A DNA stretch of 64,000 nucleotides from Dactylonectria macrodidyma (lineage: Eukaryota > Ascomycota > Sordariomycetes > Hypocreales > Nectriaceae), in assembly GCA_020744425.1 (NCBI GenBank), contig JAGMUV010000030.1, forward strand, positions 248,001 through 312,000, in the 5' to 3' direction. A model generated the notes under the pieces. It saw only the letters and a list, made by a program, of their open reading frames with translations, was not told the origin of the DNA and did not search any database. Shown here piece after piece: positions 55,886-64,000 of this stretch (position 1 is its first letter; every line of letters begins with the position of its first letter). The position numbers and the translations under genes are program-made.

Positions 55886-56628
55886 CTCCCGTCTTCGTCG
55901 ATAAACCCGATATGACACGGGACAGCGAGAGTGGACGAAAATGCTTCAGAGACAAACATCTTTCAAGCGGACTGGACTTGGCTTAATCTTGGCTTTGGGC
56001 CGTTCTCTCCCAGTGACGGTAACCATAGGCTCACTGCGCTACGTCACTGATATCGGTCTTTCGACAGTCTTTCGATAATTCGGGAATATATCTCTGATCA
56101 TGATGGAATTGATACCAGGCGGAAGCTCTCAGCACGGTAGATTCGGTGACTATATCGTAACTAGTATAAAATATGATTCTGACGCAGAGACCTGCGTGTT
56201 TACTAGCATCTCAATTGGCTTGCTGAGATCCGTATTACTGCGAGCGAACCTACCCTACACGCGCCGGATAAGGGATACTGTGCATGCCACCTACCTGTAA
56301 TGGCGGGGCTGGTATATCTTAACGCCACCGGGCGGGTTTTCGCTCCTCAGGATAACATGCACTTCATCATCTCTCACGTTGCAGATATTCTTCCTGGAAA
56401 TCGGCAAGGTCGCCCATTCGAAACTATAAAATTAGGTTACTGTTAAACAGGTCGAAACATGTAATTCTGGGATCTTGTTAAGCCGATGGTTTCAGTTGCA
56501 AGGTACTTAGTTTGCCGTAGACGAAAGCAGTGCTGGGCTGTACCGGCTAACATATCTTAGCGCCGCGTCGAAATTTTCTCCAAACGCGTGTCACGCGTTG
56601 GGCGCCGTTAGACGCGTTAGATCGCGTA
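55886..56628. other. no recognisable gene
   Basis: Short frames only. A GCGCC-flanked motif (ATATCTTAACGCC at 56312, ATATCTTAGCGCC at 56552) occurs twice. GC-rich CGCGT words cluster just before the Fot1 insertion site. Confidence 0.4.
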
Positions 56629-58834
56629 CCATGCAGTACCCACCTGCCGGTAATACCCACCTACCGGTAAGCAAAAAAAATATTTCCCCATACAAAATGC
56701 AATTTTTCAACCATATGTGGAAAATTCACCAAAAATAAAAACCATGAAATGATTTTCGAATTTCGTTTTAGAATCAAGTGGATTTTAATATTTTCGCGGT
56801 ATTTTGACTTCACGCCCTGCGCGTGTGCGTACCACAGCTAACTCTTCCTCCTCCAAATTTGACGTCTCATCATCTTCCATCCCTCCCACCTCAATCACAT
56901 CCTCAACAGCATCCGCCCCTTCAATTGCTTCGTTTGCCTCGGAAATAGTGTCACCAGCCACTAGAGCCTCCGCCAATGTCATGAACCTTTTGTTGGGATT
57001 CGGTATCGCCTTCCTCTTCTTGCCTCTGCTCAACCGCCCAACTTCCTCCTCCAGACTGGCTATTCTGGTGCTCAGAGAGGCGATCTTCGACTCTTGAGCT
57101 TCAAACCCTCTCGATATCACAGAATAGCGCCTTCTTGTTGACGGGCTCTTGTTCTTCCCCAGATCTCGGATGTGGCGGCTGGTTTTTGGCGTATTATCAG
57201 AGTCGACTTGCCCGTCTCTGTGGCCGTCCGACCCGGGCGTCGTTTCCTTCTTGTCCGGCTGAATCTCAGGATGTATGAGCGCTTTCCGCCGTGAAATCGG
57301 CCAGTTTCCAGTCACCCTCCAGCCTGAGAGTATATTTTTCTTCGTCATACCCACTTCCCTGGCTTTGGCATAGGCCTTGATGAAGTTGACCTTGTCCACC
57401 GGCGCAGAATCGGTCAGGCAGGTCAGTTTCTGCAGTTCCTTTCGGTAGGCAGCCTTGGATACATTGAAGACGCCATTATCCAGCGGCTGCAGCCCATGAG
57501 AGCAGTGTGCAGGCAGGTAACAGCAATATATGTTGTTCAAAAAGCACGTAGCCATCCACTCATCCTGGATTTTTAATCAGCGCCGTCAGTGGTATTTCCG
57601 ATCTAGAACAGGTAGATACTCACAGATACATGGCTCCCATGGCCATCTAATATGATGAGCCTTGCATCGGACTCATCCGCCGGTTGCGTTTGAGGCAGAT
57701 AGACCTCCTTGAGCCACTCGACTGCGATATGGTTGTCCGTCCAGCCATTGTCAGACGTAATATAATACCAGTCGGCGACCCCCCGGAGCTCATCGATAAA
57801 CCACTGTTGCTGAAGCTCTTTACCTTTGAAGATGATCCCCGGCTTCAGAAGACGGCCATCTGCGGTGACGGCTTCGATAAAGGTAGTCCAAGTGCGGGAC
57901 TGCGAGCCCTTGAGGAAGGCCTTCCTCCTAGGATCGCTACTGCCAATGACCAAGGAATCCAAGCCTAATTTTTCAGTGGATTAGTGAGTTTCGTAGCAAA
58001 AATGATCAATACTCACCAAATCCAGCCATGATACCGCCCTCGTCAACATTAACCGTGTTCTCCGGTTTGATCTAGCCATATTCGCTCTCCCGGATGTCAA
58101 AGTACCAATTGACGGCCATTGGGGTAAAGGAATTGAATCTTGCAGCTTCCTGGCGTTTCCCCACCTTCGTCTTGATATCGTCATGGCGTTTAATGAACCT
58201 GGCTAGCCAGTGTACACCGATAGGCCTTTCCCGTCCTTGCTGTCTCAAGAGGGCAGCGACGGTGGCGCGAACTTGACTGTGGGAAGGAGCATAGCCCAAG
58301 GCCTCTTGTCGAAGTATCCAGGTAACCAATCTGGACTCCTCCGACTTGGATAAAAGCTGAGCAGGCTGGGTGACCTCGGATCTTGACGGTAGGCCTCTTA
58401 ATCGGTCAGAAAGAGTGGTTTGAGGCACGCCATTCTTCTGGGCAGCCTGGTTCTGGGAGAGGCCATTATCTGTGACATCCAGTATGGCCTGGATAACATC
58501 CTCCTCCGTATAAGATAATTGAGGCATGTTTGAGGCGATTGAGGAAAGATGGGAAAGAGAAAATTCTGGATGAAGCTTCGGGGAGGCTGGGTGATAAGGG
58601 AGGCATTTTGAGACATTTTACATTAGTGCCGTGCGACCATGCCGCATGCGTCACTAAAGAAACATTGCTGGAATATTAAATTCCATACAATTCTTAATAC
58701 AGCAGACATTTTCTCATGAAAAAATCTTTCCTTTTGACAAAGTACTGTGCAAGTGAAATTGGGCATTTTGTATGGGGAAATATTTTTTTTGCTTACCGGT
58801 AGGTGGGTATTACCGGCAGGTGGGTACTGCATGG
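56629..58834 (-). mobile_element. Fot1/pogo-type transposon, complete, 2,206 bp
   Basis: Perfect 72-bp terminal inverted repeats (56629-56700 and 58763-58834) begin CCATGCAGTACCCACCTGCC. TA duplications lie at 56627-56628 and 58835-58836. Each repeat contains a near-exact 17-bp internal duplication (ACCCACCTGCCGGTAAT, ACCCACCTACCGGTAAG). Perfect identity of the ends indicates a young insertion. The right end lies about 115 bp beyond the stop codon of the HET gene. Confidence 0.96.
56785..58527 (-). pseudogene. Fot1/pogo transposase with one in-frame stop
   Basis: Exons 58527-58017, 57964-57625 and 57564-56785 are joined by introns GTGAGT...TTAG (52 nt) and GTGAGT...CCAG (60 nt). N-terminus: HTH (MPQLSYTEEDVIQAILDVTD, QKNGVPQTTLSDRL) and CENP-B-like HTH (GYAPSHSQVRATVAALLRQQ, GVHWLARFIKRH). 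DDE_1 domain with three catalytic Asp in NVDEGG, LIILDGHGSHVS and LQPLDNGVF. A Leu-heptad coiled coil (SKIASLSTRIASLEEEVGRL) and an acidic tail follow. A TAG at 58072-58074, between SEYG and IKPENTVN, is the only lesion. Unless read through or spliced around, the protein is truncated, but the element could still be moved in trans. Confidence 0.92.
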
Positions 58835-58948
58835 TAATGTGCGACCGTACCTGTCCATTCCCTGTAACCCCCAACGCCCGTTTTATCTCCGATCGAAACG
58901 TTAAGTCGCCATAGGTCTAGGTTGAAATTTGCAAGCACCATGCCAATA

Positions 58949-61051
58949 TCAAAGCAGGTATAAACCTGATTTCCGAACAGCATTCCAGAAAGGATCCGAC
59001 GACCACACCCTGCCAATACGCTCATAAACGTTCTCAGAGCCTCCCCTGTCCAGCCTTCGGAGCAACAGGCCGTTGTGTTGGTCGATGTTCCCAAAGGTAC
59101 AGCATTCGAGACCTAGTGCGTAAAATTGGGATTTGTCGCCTCTTGGTCCATCAAATACACAGACATTCCCAGGTTCAGGACCCAGAGGCCGAGGGCCAGT
59201 AGCCGCCTTAAGGCTGAAAGTGAAGCTCGGGACCTCGCCTCGTGGATCTCTGAGTTTCCGATCACTCCGGCATGGCGGTGACGGCGGCCGCTTAATAGGT
59301 TCCACGCTGCATTGATGGAGCCGGGCTCGTAGATGTAATGACATTCTTCTAGTTTTGTCAATGTCCGTGCCTAATAGCTCGACTCTAGATGCTACCGGAT
59401 CATGTCCGCCAGCTTTGATTGGACCAATCACAGACGCCCATGACCAAGAAGGGACACCAGCCACGCCCGAGAGTTTCACTGGGTACTTCGTGGGGTTCCA
59501 AAGAAGTCCAGAAGAGAGGTTGGCTTTCCATATCCCTGAGAGATACTGGTCAGAGATTATCCGGCTCGCAATGTCAGCGATACCGGCAAGAGCGGGCAGT
59601 CTGTCGCTTTCATATTTCAGCTGCAGCGTGGAATACTCCTGTACCAAGTCAGACCATGCCCTGAAAAACAGTCCCTGGAACATGTCCTTCTGCTTTCTGG
59701 CCATTCCCATAGATAGATGAAAGGTTCTGAGGCAATGTATGAGAGCGGCTGACTCTATCCCATCATCAGAATGTTGCTGGCCATCTTCCGAGTATCTTGT
59801 CAGCCGGCAGGTCCAAAAAATTTGGTTGGAAGAGAAATCAATCGTGCGGCGAGAGAGAACCCGTTCTTGCTTGACCCAAGCTCTCTTAAGTAGTGGACTG
59901 CCATGTACGTCTTCCGTAAATGAGTGGTCGACCGTGATAGATTCTCTGAAGAAGATTATCCCCTCACATTGATCGCTCTTTCTGGCCCTAAAGTCGATTG
60001 GAATCCCCCCACGGTTCCGATGATTGAGAAATCCTTCGGAAGCCGCACTAGCTGAAGTTGCGGCAATAGTCAAGTACGCGTTGTTGTATATCTGGCCCAT
60101 CTTTTGCAACTCATCCGCCCAGTCGCCAGTGTTATCCTGGCCTTGAATAATGCATAACGCATCTACCCAAAGATACCGAAGTCGGAGCCTGCGCACAACC
60201 GTGACGGCATCCAGTATGGTTTGGGACAGCAGTGTCAATGAAACACCTTGCATCATCTCGCTGACGGTCTCACGTGTAGTTATGCGGCCGGTCTGATTTT
60301 CTCCCCAGCAATAGCTGAGAGCAACATAGTCCAACGGTCGGCCGTCCGTCTGCACTAATTTAATGAATGGCTGCTCAGGCAAGCCGACATCTATCAGCCG
60401 CTTTGGAACCACCGTGTCGCCGATGTTGGAGCCCAGTGAGTTCACGTTGCACGCGTCGTGACGCTGCTCGCAATTTCTGGTCCACTCAAGGATTCTCGAT
60501 ATGTTGAGATCGCATATCGGGTCATCTTGAATACCCAGCGCCGAGGCCGAGAGCCCAACAACGCCCATTGCCTCCGCAAACGAGCCTGTCGTCCGTCAGC
60601 GAAGGTAGCAAACCTCGTAGAGCTGAGGAGACGCCTTACCCGGATTGGTGAACATGAGCAAAGTTGGATATGCTGGTCCGTACATGGGCTGGGCATCATT
60701 ACCTAGCGTTACAGCCACTCTCTGCGACAGTAGCTTCTCATGGACTGGGCTTCGTTCGCGCCGTTGAAAGACGTGGACATCCAAGTCAAGCTCACGGCTC
60801 GCGGCAAAGAGTCTCACAGGACCGAGGGCCTTTGCATCGCTTATGTCTCTGGGACCTGTTGCTCGGCGCTCTTGGTGGATGTGTCGTCTGACGAGGTTAA
60901 CGATCAACTGACATAGATCGCACACCTCGGAACTGCTAAGCAAGTCATCGCAGGTCGGTTGGTGGACGTATCCGTCAGAGCTTTTCATATCTTCTAGGTT
61001 GACCCATTGACAGAATAGGCACAGCCGGCTTCGCAAGTCCTCGGACGCCAT
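58949..61051 (-). CDS. HET-domain protein (heterokaryon incompatibility type), intact
   Basis: Exons 61051-60640 and 60585-58949 meet across a 54-nt intron (GTAAGG ... GCTGACGG ... ACAG). Because the intron length is a multiple of three, it leaves an in-frame TGA if unspliced. The product has 682 residues. The N-terminus has a Cys pair region (LCLFCQW ... CDLCQLI) usual for HET proteins. The HET domain starts LDYVALSYCWG near residue 235, then LRLRYLWVDALCIIQ, MGQIYNNAYLTIAATSA, and LLKRAWVKQERVLSRRTIDF, where relatives have RGWxxQE. A C-terminal half with VPSWSWASV follows. HET proteins trigger cell death after fusion of unlike hyphae when paired with a recognition partner; which partner is unknown. 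No lesions. A Fot1 element lies just downstream. Confidence 0.92.
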
Positions 61052-61718
61052 GCTTATGAAACCTGAGCTCCGGTTCTGTGGGTACGTTGTACGTATTTTC
61101 TGGGGTATGGATGGGGAAAGCCTAGTACGACCGAAGTTTTGAAGACTGAAGGCGAGAGCGCTAAAGCTGTTGCCTATTGACCAGTTAGAGCCTATTAGGC
61201 CAGGGATTAATGTTCTACCGAGACCTCTGCTGAATGTAAGCTAAGGATTTTATTTTGCCCGGGGGGGAAACACACCCATAGGTAGGTACATACGTGGGAC
61301 AGAGCAGGCACTGCTGCTTCTGCAGGAGCATATCTAAAATACTTCGAACACCCATTAAGTTGCCAAGGCAAGGGACTTAACGGCTGAATATCCAGCCCGA
61401 AGGGTAAATACCGTATACCTGCTATTAAATTCTCCTGGGGGAACCCCCTAGAACCCCCCTTTCAACTGTGGCGGTAACCAGCTGTTAAATCACTTCAAAC
61501 CTGTAGTCAGGGAGTTGACTGATAGACATAGGGGTCCCCTTACCACTTCCTGACAGGCCCAATTAACTATATACCGTATATCGAATTTCCCCTTTCCCTG
61601 TAGCTTATAGGAAAACGTCATTTAATCAATGTAGCGTGGTGGATACGGCGGATCGGTCAGCTGTTGAGCCTGACGGCGTTGTTGGTCAGCAAGGCGCATC
61701 TTCATCCCTGCCTTATAG
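61052..61718. other. HET upstream region and Helitron flank
   Basis: No gene. A GC-rich inverted word (TGGGGGAACCCCCT, 61436-61449) could be a Helitron 3' hairpin in minus orientation, but no clear CTRR end follows at the usual distance. A poly-G run lies at 61260-61268. Confidence 0.4.
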
Positions 61719-63310
61719 TTAGCCACAAACGCAGTACGTAGGAAACGCAGGCGTATAAACCTTCCGTGGGCGTGTGGTTATAGAGGCTCTGGCGGTCGAA
61801 CGGCGCCTCAAGGAGTAGGCCTTCCAGCGAGGTATTGGCGCCTGCCCCGCGCCGTTGCCCCGATTCTTTGCCTCCACCTGTACTGCCGGGTCGTTGAGGT
61901 GCACCATATGCTCGTAATTGTACTCGTTGACCCGGGCCTTTGTAGAATACACCCGCAAAGCGGCCCTGAAGCTGTCAATCTTGCTCTGTGTTAGCTCGGC
62001 CTGTACCCGATTACTAAGGAGGTTCCATGACGGTATAGATAACTTAACTTCACGCAGTTCCTGCAATGCCTGACGGAACTGGGCCTGATCATCGCCAGTT
62101 TGGCGCTGTACCGTGGTCAAGAAGATGGTGCGGTCAAATAACCGGTAGGCCACCTGCCCTCTCCTTTCCAGCGGAGACAGGCTGGTGCTAGTCGAATACA
62201 GCGGCTTTTTCCGGACGGGTGGTAACTGGAAGAAATCGCTCACCAGCAAGACGCTCACGCCACCAAAGAACTCGAGGCTACGCTGTGGGAAGGCCTGCCG
62301 TAGACGGGAATCGATCCGCGCTAGCTGCTCAAGCCCTAGCATGCTCTTTTCATCGATAACGAGGTACTTGACGTGCCGTAGGCGGGACTGAAGGGCGGCC
62401 GCATCGGCTGGGGGAAGGTCGGTAAAAGCACCACGTACTGGGAGACGTAGCAACGAATGTATGGTGCTGCCCTGTATCTGGTTACTCGCAACGCCTGTTG
62501 GCGCTACGCGGCAAATAGGGCTAGGATTCGGTAGGGCAGCCGCCTGAAGATGGGAGGAAAGCACCTTGATAAGGAAGGACTTGCCTGTACCACCACCACC
62601 GTCAACGTGGAGAAGGATTCGAGTAGGATTTTGCGCCTGGAAGTGGCCCATGAAGGTGTCGTACACGAGCCGTTGTTGTGGGTTAAGCTGGTCACGCCAG
62701 TGAGGGCCAAGGACCTCTACATCGTTAGCTATAGGGTGGCTAGCGATAAGGTCTTTCCAGTAGCCGTCTCGAAGTTCCGGATAAGTACCTACATGCCGTG
62801 TCCAGTCGTAATTAACGTCGATATCGCGGCGGCTAAGTAGGTCAAGACCTTCCTGGGTAAGGGGGTTGTCAGGTAAAAGGGCGGCGAGGCGAATCCAGTC
62901 TTCGTCATCAAATTCCTCCTCCACGGCTCCTCGCACTGAACCCTTGATAATTTTTTTTTTTTCAAAGGGCTCAACTACAGCCTCAAGAGGATCAATACGA
63001 GGCTCTGCCTGTGGAATTGTTTCTCGCAGGTTAGCTGTCAGTACCAACAAGCCACAAAGGACACCTGTCCTAAACTCTCCCTGGCATTCCATGCCGTTCC
63101 TTGGCCTTCTGCCCCAGGAGCTCAAAGTCGAAGACCTTGGAGAATTCGTGATTGGCGAAGCTGTCCCATGTCGAACCCATGCAAGTGTCTCAGTTGGGGG
63201 TCGAGGGCGGAGCCGATCGCACGGACGCAGGCGAGCGACACAGGGGGCTGGGTGACTGGGGTTGGCGGTCTGGATTTGTGAACTGAGGGAACCTTCAGGG
63301 CCACCGTCAA
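61719..63310 (-). pseudogene. Helitron PIF1-type helicase fragment
   Basis: The minus strand begins near 63170 with HGFDMGQLRQSRILQGLRL-like sequence in another frame, then the main frame (63125-61719). It has WRDQLNPQQRLVYDTFMGHF, Walker A VDGGGGTGKSFLIKVL, APTGVASNQIQGSTIHSLL, Walker B VKYLVIDEKSML (E-K where E-xS is usual) and VSDFFQLPPV. After ARVNEYNYEHMVHLNDPAVQ, VEAKNRGNGAGQAP the frame diverges and the helicase C-terminal motifs are missing. Different Helitron family from the 26.9-kb copy. No Rep domain is present. Confidence 0.8.
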
Positions 63311-63353
63311 AGGGTCGCTTTCATCAAGTCAATCCTGCTTATCTAGCACACGG

Positions 63354-63405
63354 AGGGGGTTGGGCGCTGTCTGCTCAGAGACAGCGCTCTCAACCCCCTG
63401 TAATG
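63354..63405. repeat. GC-rich imperfect inverted repeat
   Basis: GGGGGTTGGGCGCTGTCT and AGACAGCGCTCTCAACCCCC face each other across a 6-nt loop with a 2-nt bulge. It may belong to the Helitron or to the terminal region of the Tc1-type element to the right. Confidence 0.65.
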
Positions 63406-63610
63406 CACTCGTAGAAGAGGACGCTAAGTGACCGCCAATCCGCGCGGATATCATATCCCTTTCCAGCATACGGAGGCACCTCTCAAAAGTTCTCGGCCGC
63501 CAAGCAGCAGCCACAAAAAAGCAAGGAAACCAGGCTTGAAACCCCTCACACGTAAATCACCTAGAGAGGGATTTTCTTCAATTTCTCTTCAATTTCTGAC
63601 ATTCTTAGCT

Positions 63611-64000
63611 ATGGCCCCTAATACAGATATCGCAACCCGTGCCTTTGTGGTTTCTCTTAAGGCTCCCTGCAACGGGAAGACTACCGCTGAGGTGGTTGCT
63701 ATCACAGGACTCCCAAAAAGCACTATTAACGACATCTACGCACGAGCAATTGCGCGAGGGTTTGATCCAAACCAACGACCTATTATTATTCGAAATTGCT
63801 ACCTTGAAGATGCACCCCGTAGCGGCCGCCCAATAAAGCAAACGGAAGAGGCGAAGAAGGCAGTCTTCGCGAAGGTGCGCCGCGACCGATACGGCCGGGA
63901 GAAAACATGTGCTGATATTGCTGGGGACCTTAGCTTGGAAGGCCTCGAGCTCTCGGCTATGACAGTTTGGAGGATCCTCAAGGCTGCTGGCTTCCGCAAG
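63611..64000 (+). CDS. Tc1-type transposase, N-terminal part (runs off the window)
   Basis: An ATG at 63611 opens 130 codons without a stop to the window end: LKAPCNGKTTAEVVAITGLP, KSTINDIYARAIARGFDPNQ, DAPRSGRPIKQTEEAKKAVF, VRRDRYGREKTCADIAGDLS, LSAMTVWRILKAAGFRK. This is the paired helix-turn-helix DNA-binding region of fungal Tc1/mariner transposases, with the GRP linker (SGRP). The DDE domain would lie beyond 64000. The sequence ACACGTAAATCACCTAGAGA, 60 bp upstream, could be its terminal repeat, but the other end is outside the window. Confidence 0.88.
   Translation, partial: MAPNTDIATRAFVVSLKAPCNGKTTAEVVAITGLPKSTINDIYARAIARGFDPNQRPIIIRNCYLEDAPRSGRPIKQTEEAKKAVFAKVRRDRYGREKTCADIAGDLSLEGLELSAMTVWRILKAAGFRK

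Noticed and set aside
60586..60639. HET gene split into two genes or inactivated by a stop
   Set aside because: The TGA lies inside a 54-nt sequence with GTAAGG donor, GCTGAC branch site and ACAG acceptor; splicing restores one 682-residue frame.
61436..61449. Helitron 3' hairpin
   Set aside because: The stem is only about five base pairs long and no CTRR terminus lies at the expected distance on the minus strand.
26813..64000. Starship-type giant element as the carrier of the NLR and HET cargo
   Set aside because: Cargo of this kind occurs in Starships, but no DUF3435 tyrosine-recombinase captain or other diagnostic gene was seen in the window, and many unrelated transposons fill it.

Overview
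The window looks like a gene-poor, transposon-rich accessory region of a filamentous ascomycete (Pezizomycotina). The genes have short (46-81 nt) GT-AG introns, often with a CTAAC/CTGAC-like branch site. There is a secreted GH3 beta-glucosidase, a class I hydrophobin, a HET-domain protein and fungal-type NLRs, and one transposon is an AT-only block of the kind RIP leaves. I cannot name the species.

Layout. 0-2 kb: 5' half of a Helitron (minus). 3.9-6.8 kb: intact GH3 beta-glucosidase. 7.3-9.6 kb: broken piggyBac with a 787-bp TIR element in its stop codon. 10-12 kb: ankyrin and PNP relics of NLR genes, a perfect 94-bp-arm hairpin behind a TATA box, and a 150-bp hAT-type MITE with an 8-bp target duplication. 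12-19 kb: duplicated repeats, a small unknown gene and a three-exon hydrophobin. 19.7-20.0 kb: inverted paralogue of the small gene. 22.6-25.2 kb: two-exon gene with a DUF3505-like zinc-binding region. 25.7-31.4 kb: piggyBac remnant joined to a large Helitron Rep-helicase gene. 31.5-34.5 kb: a hAT element with both ends. 34.6-40.3 kb: one conserved unknown gene and relics (Sir2-like, hAT, SPRY, unknown). 40.4-44.0 kb: intact PNP-NACHT-ankyrin NLR. 45.3-47.6 kb: NLR N-terminal relic, 3' part of a DNA ligase gene and a third piggyBac piece. 47.7-48.7 kb: RIP-like mariner-type element with a fresh solo LTR. 50.0-55.9 kb: hAT relic, decayed NACHT-WD40 NLR and the other part of the ligase in inverted orientation. 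56.6-58.8 kb: Fot1/pogo element with perfect 72-bp TIRs. 58.9-61.1 kb: intact HET gene. 61.7-64.0 kb: Helitron helicase remnant and the start of a Tc1-type transposase.

Theme. Genes of the non-self recognition type recur: two intact (PNP-NACHT-ANK, HET), one recently decayed (NACHT-WD40), and relics of ANK, PNP, SPRY and STAND N-terminal domains. A LIG4-like ligase paralogue was split into two overlapping inverted parts; each break coincides with a transposon or NLR junction. Nested insertions allow partial dating: piggyBac before the MITE, and RIP of the mariner before the solo LTR. No Starship captain (DUF3435 recombinase), tRNA, rRNA or CRISPR array was recognised. All calls rest on reading the sequence; no database search was run.
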